Source: SCGC-AG-212-J23 sp036406675 (GTDB taxonomy: Bacteria; Pseudomonadota; Gammaproteobacteria; Burkholderiales; SG8-39). Taken from it: a DNA stretch of 11,975 nucleotides. Position numbers and translations under genes: made by a program. The notes under the pieces were generated by a model. The model was not told the DNA's origin, did not search any database, and saw nothing but the letters and a program-made list of their open reading frames with translations. Location of the stretch: contig DASXAO010000066.1 of assembly GCA_036406675.1 (NCBI GenBank), positions 1 through 11,975 of the forward strand, read 5' to 3'. Positions 5,443 through 11,975 of the stretch are shown here, one piece after another; position 1 is the first letter of the stretch, and each line of letters begins with the position of its first letter.

Positions 5443-6843
5443 GTGGGAGCCATGGGGACCGAAGCCTGTGCGAGCGGAGCGGCGGTGGGCGCCGCGGACC
5501 TGCTGCGCCTGCAAGCCGGCATGCTGTGGCAGCGCGGCTTTGCGCCGGCCGCGGCAGCGCTGGCCACGGCGCTTTGCGATCGGCTGCGTTGCGACCGCGT
5601 CGCCGTCGGCTGGATCGAGAGCGACTGCAGCGCGGTCGTAGCGCTCTCCCACGCCGCCGACTTCGACCCGCGGCAGGCTGCTTCCGAGCGAATCGCCGCG
5701 GCTATGGACGAGGCGCTCGAGCAGGCGAGCACCGTCGTCCTGCCGGCGCGCCCAGGCGCGGCGCCGCAGGTGTCGCTTGCGCATGCGGAGCTTGCCGGCT
5801 CCGATGCACGGGCGGTCTGCACCGTGCTGCTCGCCGACGCCGGCAAGGCGCTCGGCGCCCTGACCTTCGAACGCGCCTCGGAGCGGTTCACCGAGGACGA
5901 AACCGCCTTCTGCGAGGATGCTGCCGCGCTCGCGGCGCCGATCCTGTCGCTCAAGCACCGCGCAGAGCGCGGCTGGACGGCTTCGACCACCGAAGCGATC
6001 CGCAGCGCGTGGACGAAGCTCGCTTCGCCGGAGGGGCGGCGCGCCAGGCTCTGGCTCGCGGCATGCGGGTTCGCCGCCGCGGCGCTCGCCCTGGTGCCGG
6101 TTCCCTATTACATCGCCGCACCGGCGCGCCTCGAAGGATCGGTACAGCGGGTGGTCGTCGCGCCGGTGGACGGCTTTCTGGAGCAGGTCAACGTGCGCCC
6201 GGGCGACTCCGTCAAGTCGGGCCAGGTCCTGGCCGAGCTCGCGACGCAGGACTTGCAGGCCGAGCGCATGAAGCGCGCGAGCGAGCTGGCGCAGCACGAG
6301 AACGTCTACAAGGCCGCGCTCGCCCGCGCCGATCGCACGCAGCTCGTCATCAATCAGGCGCGCGCCGCCGAAGCCCAGGCCCAGCTCGCGCTGATCGAGA
6401 ACCAGCTCCAGCGCGCGCAGCTGCGCGCGCCGTTCGACGGCATCGTGATCAAGGGCGATCTTCCCCAGCAGCTCGGCGCGCCGGTTCAGCGCGGCGAAGT
6501 CCTGCTCACGCTCGCGCCGGACGACCGCTACCGGCTGATCGTCGAGGTGGACGAGCGGGACGTGGCGCTCGTCGCGACGGGCGTCCCAGGCCGGCTCGCG
6601 CTCGCGGCCGTGCCCGAGTCGGTGTTCGACTTCAGCGTCGCGCGGCTGCTGCCCGTGGCAGTCACGGCCGACGGGCGCAATTTCTTCGAGGTGGAAGGCG
6701 CGCTCGAAGCCGACGGCAAGGCGCTGCGCCCCGGGATGCGCGGCGTGGCGAAGATCCGCGCGGGGTGGCGCTCGCCGGCATGGATCGCCACGCACCGCCT
6801 CTTCGACTGGCTACGCCTCGCGGCGTGGTCGATGGGGGCTTAG
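5443..6843 (+). CDS. GAF-domain / HlyD-family periplasmic adaptor fusion
   Basis: A 466-residue protein from GTG 5443 (ATG 5452 would shorten it by three). Residues about 15-165 look like a cytoplasmic GAF-type sensor domain (CDRLRCDRVAVGWIESD early, LTFERASERFTEDE and LAAPILSLK late). One membrane helix follows at about 203-222 (LWLAACGFAAAALALVPVPY). The rest is a HlyD/membrane-fusion module: first lipoyl half about 237-274 (APVDGFLEQVNVRPGDSVKS), coiled coil about 275-325, second half (LRAPFDGIVIKGDLPQQLG) and a beta-barrel. Adaptors of this kind bridge an inner-membrane machine to an outer-membrane channel. GAF domains bind small ligands or mediate contacts, so export might be ligand-gated, which is inference. 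It is the first gene of the operon and the next gene starts after 1 nt. Confidence 0.85.
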   Translation: MGAMGTEACASGAAVGAADLLRLQAGMLWQRGFAPAAAALATALCDRLRCDRVAVGWIESDCSAVVALSHAADFDPRQAASERIAAAMDEALEQASTVVLPARPGAAPQVSLAHAELAGSDARAVCTVLLADAGKALGALTFERASERFTEDETAFCEDAAALAAPILSLKHRAERGWTASTTEAIRSAWTKLASPEGRRARLWLAACGFAAAALALVPVPYYIAAPARLEGSVQRVVVAPVDGFLEQVNVRPGDSVKSGQVLAELATQDLQAERMKRASELAQHENVYKAALARADRTQLVINQARAAEAQAQLALIENQLQRAQLRAPFDGIVIKGDLPQQLGAPVQRGEVLLTLAPDDRYRLIVEVDERDVALVATGVPGRLALAAVPESVFDFSVARLLPVAVTADGRNFFEVEGALEADGKALRPGMRGVAKIRAGWRSPAWIATHRLFDWLRLAAWSMGA

Positions 6844-6844
6844 C

Positions 6845-8998
6845 GTGCACGCGTCCCTCTTCAGCCCGCTTTGGCACCGCGTGAGCGACCTGCGGCCGCG
6901 GCTGCGCGGCGGCGTGCGCGTCCAGCGGCAGAGATACCGCGGCGAGACCTGGTACCTGCTCGCCGACGAGGCGAGCGGCAAGCAGCACCGCATCAACGCG
7001 GCCGCCTACGAATTCATCGGCCGCTTCGACGGCCGGGCCTCGGTGAACGAGCTCTGGAGCCTGCTCCTCGAGCGCTTCGGCGAAAGCGCGCCGGATCAGG
7101 ACGAGATCGTGCGCACGCTGCAGCGGCTGGCGGAGGCCGAGCTGGTGCAGCTTCCTGGCGCGGACATCGCCGGCCTTTTCCGGCGCAGCGCCGAGCGCGC
7201 GCGCCGGCGCCGGCCGCTGGTCAACCCGCTCGCCTTCTCGATGCCGCTCTTCGATCCCTCCGCGCTGCTCGCGCGCATCGAGCCGTATGCGCTGCGCCTT
7301 TTCCACCCGGCAGTGGCGCTGGCCTGGGCGGTGCTCGTGGTCGCCGCCGCGTTCGGCGCCGCCTTGAACTGGGAAGCGCTCCGTGCGCACGCCGCAACCC
7401 ATCTTGCGACCGGCTATTACCTGGCGCTCGTCTGGGCGAGCTATCCGGTGGTCAAGCTCCTGCACGAGCTGGCGCACGCCCTGGCGGTGCGTCGCTGGGG
7501 CGGCGAGGTCCACGAGTTCGGCGTCACCTTCCTTTTCTTCACGCCCGCGCCGTACATGGACGCTTCGGCGGCGGGGGCGTTCCGCAGCCGCTGGCGGCGC
7601 GCCGCCGTGAGCCTCGCAGGCATCGGCGTCGAGCTCGCCATCGGCGCCGCGGCCCTGTTCGCGTGGCTCGCGCTGGAGCGCGGCGTGTTGAGCGACGTCG
7701 CCTTCGTGCTGCTCGCCGTGTGCCTGGGCTCCTCGGTGCTGTTCAACGCCAATCCGCTGCTGCGCTTCGACGGCTACCACGCGCTGTGCGACCTCGTCGA
7801 TTCGCCCAACCTCGCGCTGCGCAGCCACGCGTACTGGCTGCACCTCGGACGCAGGCTGGTCGGCGGCGACGCCACCGCGGCGCCGGCGCACGGCGCGGGC
7901 GAGCTCAAGTGGCTCGTCGCCTACGCGCCGGTCTCCTGGTGCTACCGCTTCGCCCTGTCCATCGGCCTCGTTCTGTGGGTGGGCGAGAAGTCCGCGCTCC
8001 TCGGATGGCTCGCCGCCGCGGCGCTCGCCTTGTTCGTCGTGCTGCGCCCGGCGTGGCTCTTCGGCCGCACCCTGTGGCACGCCGTTCCCGCCGGAAGGCC
8101 GCGCCGCCGCGCCGCCTGGGCGGCCACGCTTGCGGGCGGGCTCGGCGCCGCGGCGCTGCTCGCGCTGCCCGTGCCGAGCACGGTGCTCGTCCAGGGCGTC
8201 GTGTGGCCGGCCGATCACGCGCGCGTGCGCGCCGAGGCCGAAGGCTTCGTGGCCAAGGTACTCGCGCGCGACGGCGAGATCGTCGCGCCGGGCACGCCCC
8301 TCGTCGTGCTGGTGGAACCCGCGCTCCTCGCCGAACGCGACACGCTGCGCGCGCGGCTGCTAGGTCTCAGCGCGCGCCAGTACGATGCGATCCTCAGGGA
8401 GCCGGCGCAGGCGCGCAACGTCATCGAGGACCTCGAGCGCACGCGCGCCGAGCTCGAGCGTGCCGAGCAGCGCATCGCGCAGTGGACGGTGCGCAGCAAG
8501 GCGGCCGGCCGGCTCGTGATCCCTCGCGAGGAGGACCTTCCGGGAAGCTTCGTCCAGAAAGGCACGACCCTCGCGTACGTGCTCGAGGACGCGCCGCCGC
8601 TCGTGCGCGTGGCGGTCGCCCAGGAGCATGCCGCCCTGTTGAGCGGGCGCACGCAGCGAGTGGAGGTCCGGCTCGCCGACGAGGGCGCGGCGCGTCCGGC
8701 GCGGCTGGCGCGCGAGGTCCCGGCGTCCACCCGCCTGCTGCCGAGCGCGGCGCTCGGTGCGCCCGCGGGCGGGCCGCACGCGGTCGATCCCACCGACAAG
8801 GACGGCACGCGCGCCCTCGATCCGCTGTTTCTCTTCGACGTCGCGCTGGGCGAGTCCGCGCCGGTCGAAGTAGCGCCACTGCAGCGCATCGGCGAGCGCG
8901 CCTGGGTGCGCTTCGAGCTGCGCGCCGAGCCGCTCGCGATGCAATGGCAGCGCCGGGTGCGCCAGGCGCTCCTCAAACATTTCAATCCCGCCACCTGA
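6845..8998 (+). CDS. PqqD-like / M50 site-2-type zinc metalloprotease / HlyD fusion
   Basis: The 717-residue protein has three parts. Residues about 25-98 (YLLADEASGKQHRINAAAYEF, then DEIVRTLQRLAEAELVQL) resemble the PqqD winged-helix peptide-binding fold. Residues about 150-450 are a multi-pass M50 protease: zinc motif H207-E-L-A-H211, then FFTPAPYMDAS, then N303-P-L-L-R-F-D309-G-Y, whose Asp is the third metal ligand of the site-2 family. The catalytic set is complete. After the last helix (about 425-445), a periplasmic HlyD module starts near 461 (VRAEAEGFVAKVLARDGEIV), with a coiled coil and second lipoyl half (SKAAGRLVIPREEDLPGSFV). Such proteins are often annotated putative peptide zinc metalloprotease. 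GTG 6845 has a GGGGG ribosome site 6 nt upstream and follows the previous stop by 1 nt. The stop overlaps the next start as ATGA. Confidence 0.88.
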   Translation: MHASLFSPLWHRVSDLRPRLRGGVRVQRQRYRGETWYLLADEASGKQHRINAAAYEFIGRFDGRASVNELWSLLLERFGESAPDQDEIVRTLQRLAEAELVQLPGADIAGLFRRSAERARRRRPLVNPLAFSMPLFDPSALLARIEPYALRLFHPAVALAWAVLVVAAAFGAALNWEALRAHAATHLATGYYLALVWASYPVVKLLHELAHALAVRRWGGEVHEFGVTFLFFTPAPYMDASAAGAFRSRWRRAAVSLAGIGVELAIGAAALFAWLALERGVLSDVAFVLLAVCLGSSVLFNANPLLRFDGYHALCDLVDSPNLALRSHAYWLHLGRRLVGGDATAAPAHGAGELKWLVAYAPVSWCYRFALSIGLVLWVGEKSALLGWLAAAALALFVVLRPAWLFGRTLWHAVPAGRPRRRAAWAATLAGGLGAAALLALPVPSTVLVQGVVWPADHARVRAEAEGFVAKVLARDGEIVAPGTPLVVLVEPALLAERDTLRARLLGLSARQYDAILREPAQARNVIEDLERTRAELERAEQRIAQWTVRSKAAGRLVIPREEDLPGSFVQKGTTLAYVLEDAPPLVRVAVAQEHAALLSGRTQRVEVRLADEGAARPARLAREVPASTRLLPSAALGAPAGGPHAVDPTDKDGTRALDPLFLFDVALGESAPVEVAPLQRIGERAWVRFELRAEPLAMQWQRRVRQALLKHFNPAT

Positions 8999-10887
8999 TG
9001 AGCGCCGCTCAACTCCCGATGCCCGGCGCCCTCCTCGGGCGCTACCCGGAACGCCGCGAGACTCGCCGCGTGGCGCCGCTGGCCGCGCCGGGCGCGGGCC
9101 GCTACGCGGCGTTCGTGCGCAGCGTCCAGCGCATGGACCTGCGCACTATCGGCGAAAAGGCGCTGACGGCGCGCCTGAACGAGCTGCGCCGCCGCCTCGC
9201 GCGAGAAGGCCTCACCGAGCCCCTGATGGCGCTGGCCCTGGCGATCGCCGGCGAGTTCGCCGCGCGCGAGCTCGGCACGCGGCCTCACGCCGTCCAGCTG
9301 CATGCCGCGCGGGCCATGCTCGACGAGCGCCTCGCGGAAATGGCCACGGGGGAGGGCAAGACCCTCGCGGCGGCGCTCGCCGCGACCGTGGCGGCGCTCG
9401 CGCGCGTGCCGGTGCACCTCATCACGGTGAACGACTACCTGGCCCGCCGCGACGGCGAATATCTGCGGGCGTTCTATGCGCGCCTGGGCCTCACCACCGG
9501 CATCGTCACTCAGCAGATGGACGCGGCCGCGCGGCGCGCGGCTTACGCCTGCGACGTCGCCTACTGCACGGCGAAAGAGCTCGTGTTCGACTATCTGCGC
9601 GATTCGATGGTCCGCGGCCGCGACGCCGGCAGCCTGCAGGAGCGGATCGACGCCCTGGTGGCCCCGCGCACGGTGCTGCGCGGGCTGTGCATGGCGATCA
9701 TCGACGAAGCCGACAGCGTGCTGCTGGACGAAGCGCGCGTGCCGTTCATCCTGTCGCGGGCCGGGGAGCAACAGCGGCGCCCCGAGCACTTCGCGCGTGC
9801 GCTCGAGCTGGCCGCTCGCCTCGAGCAGGGCCGCGATTTTTCGCTCGACGCGGAGCTGCGCAGCGCCGAGCTCACTCGCACCGGGCGCGAAGCGCTGGCC
9901 GCGAGGGCGCAGGGCGTCGACCGCCTGTGGGCATTGCCGCGCTATCGCGAGGAGGCGGTGAGCCTGGCGTTGTCCGCGCTGCACCTCTTTCATCGAGACT
10001 GCGACTACCTCGTGCGCGACGGCCGCGTGGAGCTGATCGACGCGACGACCGGACGCACGGCGCCGGGACGCGCGTGGTCGCGCGGGCTGCACCAGATGAT
10101 CGAGCTCAAGGAAGGCTGCCGCGCGGGCCAGGTGCTGGAAACCGCGGCCGAGCTGACCTACCAGCGATTCTTCTCCCGCTACCTCCGGGTTTGCGGGATG
10201 AGCGGAACCCTCACGGAGGGACGCAGGGAGCTCGCGCAGGTGTACGGGCTGCGCGTGGCGCGCGTCCCCCTGCGCACGGCGAGCCTGCGCTCGGTCCTGC
10301 CCACGCGGGTTTTCGCGGACGCGGCGGCAAGGTGGGCCTACGTGGTGCGACGCGCCCGCGAGCTGCGCGACGCCGGGCGTGCGGTCCTGATCGGCACCGA
10401 TACCGTCGCCGACTCGCAGGGGCTCTCCGAGGCGATGCGCGAAGCGGGCCTCGAGCACGTGCTGCTCAATGCCCGCCACGACCGGGCCGAAGCCGAGGTC
10501 GTCGCCGCGGCGGGCGCGCCGGGCCGCATTACCGTCGCCACCAGCATGGCGGGCCGCGGCACCGACATCGCGCTCGACCCCGAAGTGGCCCGGCGCGGCG
10601 GCCTACACGTGATCCTGTGCCAGGCCAACGCTTCGCCAAGGATCGACCGGCAGTTCCTCGGACGCTGCGCGCGGCGCGGCGAACCCGGGAGCTGCGAGAC
10701 GCTTCATGTGCTCGATGCCCGCCTGCCCCGGCGCGGCGCCGAGCTGCGGCCCGCGTGGCTTGCGCGGCTGCTCGTACGCCTCGAGCTTCGCACGCAGCTG
10801 CGCCGCGAGCGCGCCGCGCGCACGGCGCTCTGGCGGCGGGATCAGGCGATGGGGCGCGAACCGATTATCGGAGCCGACGGACTATGA
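8998..10887 (+). CDS. Short SecA-like translocase ATPase
   Basis: A 629-residue paralog of SecA, whose usual length is about 800-900. Present: LAEMATGEGKT Walker A (K121), TVNDYLARRD, YCTAKELVFDYLRDSM, Walker B D236-E-A-D239 with VLLDEAR, a stretch of roughly 120 residues where the preprotein-crosslinking domain lies, GRTAPGRAWSRGLHQMIELK, GMSGTLTE, VATSMAGRGTDIAL, and motif VI RQFLGRCARRGEPG (R556, R559). The ATP motor thus looks active. Only about 67 residues follow motif VI, so the helical scaffold with its two-helix finger, the helical wing and the zinc C-terminus are missing. Canonical DEVD, NNE and GMTGT are here DEAD, AKE and GMSGT. It probably powers or gates export of the LEPR-XLL protein, not general secretion. 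ATG 8998 overlaps the previous TGA and there is no Shine-Dalgarno, implying coupled translation. Confidence 0.9.
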   Translation: MSAAQLPMPGALLGRYPERRETRRVAPLAAPGAGRYAAFVRSVQRMDLRTIGEKALTARLNELRRRLAREGLTEPLMALALAIAGEFAARELGTRPHAVQLHAARAMLDERLAEMATGEGKTLAAALAATVAALARVPVHLITVNDYLARRDGEYLRAFYARLGLTTGIVTQQMDAAARRAAYACDVAYCTAKELVFDYLRDSMVRGRDAGSLQERIDALVAPRTVLRGLCMAIIDEADSVLLDEARVPFILSRAGEQQRRPEHFARALELAARLEQGRDFSLDAELRSAELTRTGREALAARAQGVDRLWALPRYREEAVSLALSALHLFHRDCDYLVRDGRVELIDATTGRTAPGRAWSRGLHQMIELKEGCRAGQVLETAAELTYQRFFSRYLRVCGMSGTLTEGRRELAQVYGLRVARVPLRTASLRSVLPTRVFADAAARWAYVVRRARELRDAGRAVLIGTDTVADSQGLSEAMREAGLEHVLLNARHDRAEAEVVAAAGAPGRITVATSMAGRGTDIALDPEVARRGGLHVILCQANASPRIDRQFLGRCARRGEPGSCETLHVLDARLPRRGAELRPAWLARLLVRLELRTQLRRERAARTALWRRDQAMGREPIIGADGL

Positions 10888-11828
10888 CCACAAACCGCAT
10901 CCGCCTGCTGTGCACCTTCGCCGCGCTGTTTCCGCTCTCGGGCGGGGCCGGCGCGCAAAGCCTGCAGCCGCTCGGCTGCCTCATCGAGCCGCACCGAGTC
11001 GTCGAGCTCGGCAGCCCGGTCATCGGCGTCATCGAGTCGATCGAAGTCGAGCGGGGCGATCGCGTGAGGAAGGGCCAGGTAATCGCGATGCTGCGCGCCG
11101 ACGTCGAGCGCGCGGCGGTGGGCGTCGCGGCGAGCAAGGCGCAGGTGGCCGCCGAGGTCCAGGCGGCGCAGGCGAACTACGACCTCGCCCGGGGCAAGTA
11201 CGAGCGCGCCAAGGATCTGGTGGAGCGCAAGTTCATCTCGAGCCAGGCGCTGGAGCAGGCGCGCGCCGACTCGGACGTAGCGGAGCAGAAGCTCGCGCAG
11301 GCGCGCGAGCAGCGCAGCATCTACGATCGGGAGCTCAAGCTCGCCGAGGCGCAGCTCGGCATGCGCACCATCCGCAGCCCGGCGAACGGCGTCATCGCCG
11401 AGCGCTACCTCTCGCCCGGCGAGCGGGTGGAGGAAAAGCCGATCGTGCGCCTCGCCACGATCGACCCATTGCGCGTCGAAGTCGTCATCCCGGCGCAGCT
11501 TTTCGGCACGGTCCAGGCCGGCTCGTTCCTGAGCGTGGTGCCCGAGCTGCCGAATGCGAAGCCGCGCCTCGCCAAGGTGGTGCTGGTCGATCCGCTGATC
11601 GACGGCCCGAGCAACACCTTCCGCGCCCGCCTGCACCTGCCGAATCCGAACTACGAGGTTCCGGCCGGCCTGCGCTGCAAGGTCGAGCTCGGCGGTGAAA
11701 CCCAGGCCGGCGCGGGCGCCGAGCAACCCATCCAGCCGATGCAATCCATGCAACCGATCGGAAAGCCGGTGCCCGGGATGCGGCCGGCGCGCAACGTGCC
11801 GCAGGCGAAGGCCGGTGGCAACGCCTAG
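10884..11828 (+). CDS. Exported HlyD/RND-type membrane-fusion (adaptor) protein
   Basis: The 314-residue protein has a signal peptide (RIRLLCTFAALFPLSGGAGA, likely cut after AGA at about 24) rather than an N-terminal membrane anchor. Then come a first lipoyl half about 36-70 (GSPVIGVIESIEVERGDRVR), a long coiled coil about 72-150 (AQANYDLARGKYERAKDLVE, KFISSQALEQARADSDVAEQ), a second half (MRTIRSPANGVIAERYLSPG) and a barrel domain (IDPLRVEVVIPAQLF to AGLRCKVEL). This is the layout of RND/ABC periplasmic adaptors. The tail after about 276 is low-complexity with repeated Gln-Pro-Met (EQPIQPMQSMQPIGKPVPGM). No RND pump or ABC transporter accompanies it. ATG 10884 overlaps the SecA-like stop as ATGA, with GGAG 10 nt upstream. 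The 3' end overlaps the LEPR-XLL start by 14 nt. Confidence 0.9.
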   Translation: MTTNRIRLLCTFAALFPLSGGAGAQSLQPLGCLIEPHRVVELGSPVIGVIESIEVERGDRVRKGQVIAMLRADVERAAVGVAASKAQVAAEVQAAQANYDLARGKYERAKDLVERKFISSQALEQARADSDVAEQKLAQAREQRSIYDRELKLAEAQLGMRTIRSPANGVIAERYLSPGERVEEKPIVRLATIDPLRVEVVIPAQLFGTVQAGSFLSVVPELPNAKPRLAKVVLVDPLIDGPSNTFRARLHLPNPNYEVPAGLRCKVELGGETQAGAGAEQPIQPMQSMQPIGKPVPGMRPARNVPQAKAGGNA

Positions 11829-11975
11829 GCGACCCGCGTCCAGCCGGCTGCAGCGCTTCGTCGTCGAAGCGCTGGAGCCGCGGCTGCTCTACTCGGCCGA
11901 CCTCGGCCCGTCGCTGCTCGGCACGGTCATGCCGCCGGCGGCCGAGCAGCGCCTGCTGGAGAGCGAGGCCCCGGC
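11815..11975 (+). CDS. LEPR-XLL domain protein, 5' end only (probable giant repetitive surface protein)
   Basis: Only the first 53 residues are in the window: MATPRRPASSRLQRFVVEAL, then EPRLLYSADLGPSLLG and onward, open to the right edge. The core LEPRLLYSAD is the LEPR-XLL signature, which I know from the N-termini of very long, often cadherin- or RTX-repeat-containing bacterial surface proteins. The Arg-rich start followed by the motif contains no ordinary hydrophobic Sec signal, so the motif itself may be the export or processing signal. GTG 11815 is the start that gives the usual basic lead-in; it overlaps the adaptor gene by 14 nt, with an AGG 9 nt upstream. Its position at the end of the operon makes it the likely substrate of genes 1-4. 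Full length and repeats cannot be judged here. Confidence 0.8.
   Translation, partial: MATPRRPASSRLQRFVVEALEPRLLYSADLGPSLLGTVMPPAAEQRLLESEAP

Noticed and set aside
5371..6795. Minus-strand open frame of about 474 codons opposite the GAF-HlyD gene
   Set aside because: Composition reflects antisense codon bias; no motif, and it would cover the operon promoter.
6662..8218. Minus-strand open frame of about 518 codons opposite the GAF-HlyD and M50-HlyD genes
   Set aside because: Same shadow composition and no recognisable domain; both plus-strand genes here are well supported.
6871..8997. Open plus-strand frame that runs straight into the SecA-like gene, as if it were one 1338-residue protein
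   Set aside because: Before 8998 this frame is Arg/Ala/Pro-rich filler in the wrong frame of the M50-HlyD gene, which has clear domains. The SecA-like protein starts at the ATGA overlap at 8998.
8215..10479. Long minus-strand open frame of about 754 codons opposite the M50 and SecA-like genes
   Set aside because: Low-complexity, Arg/Ala/Gly/His-rich composition with no motif; a typical antisense shadow in GC-rich coding DNA.
10884..11828. RND efflux pump operon inferred from the adaptor
   Set aside because: No RND pump gene is adjacent; the neighbours are a SecA-like ATPase and a LEPR-XLL gene, so the adaptor belongs to another machine.

Overview
The window is GC-rich, has tightly packed genes and carries no RNA genes, insertion sequences or CRISPR. 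A tripartite-tricarboxylate-type (TctC/Bug) binding protein, a Tat-exported HiPIP pair and an N-terminal LEPR-XLL motif together suggest a betaproteobacterium, probably of the Burkholderiales or relatives. This is an inference from gene content and base composition only.

Left part (1-2609). The 3' half of a TctC/Bug solute-binding protein gene runs in from the left edge, followed by a small unknown gene. A class II aldolase/adducin-family gene converges on these, with a GC-rich hairpin in the 18-bp gap between the stops. Next come a possible 30-residue basic protein (plus strand), a PagL-like outer-membrane barrel protein (minus strand) and a possible small single-span membrane protein (minus strand). 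Hairpins lie at the gene ends.

Middle part (2610-5442). On the plus strand lie a stand-alone 5'-3' exonuclease of the DNA polymerase I N-domain type, a four-repeat DUF347-like membrane protein, a single-domain response regulator, and two tandem paralogous HiPIPs with Tat signals. A 149-bp intergenic region follows. It holds a two-part hairpin and a good sigma70-like promoter.

Right part (5443-11975, continuing past the edge). This is one compact plus-strand operon of five genes, coupled by a 1-nt gap, two ATGA overlaps and a 14-nt overlap: (1) a GAF domain, a membrane helix and a HlyD adaptor in one protein; (2) a PqqD-like domain, an M50 site-2-type zinc protease and a HlyD adaptor in one protein; (3) a shortened SecA-like ATPase that keeps the helicase motor and apparently the preprotein-binding insert but has lost nearly everything after motif VI; (4) an exported membrane-fusion protein; (5) the start of a LEPR-XLL protein, a motif known from the N-termini of very long repetitive surface proteins.

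My reading is that genes 1-4 are a dedicated export and processing machine for the LEPR-XLL protein: a SecA-type motor, a membrane protease and three HlyD-type adaptor modules. No ABC exporter ATPase and no TolC-type channel are visible in the window. I know of no characterised system with this composition, and it is the most interesting content here.
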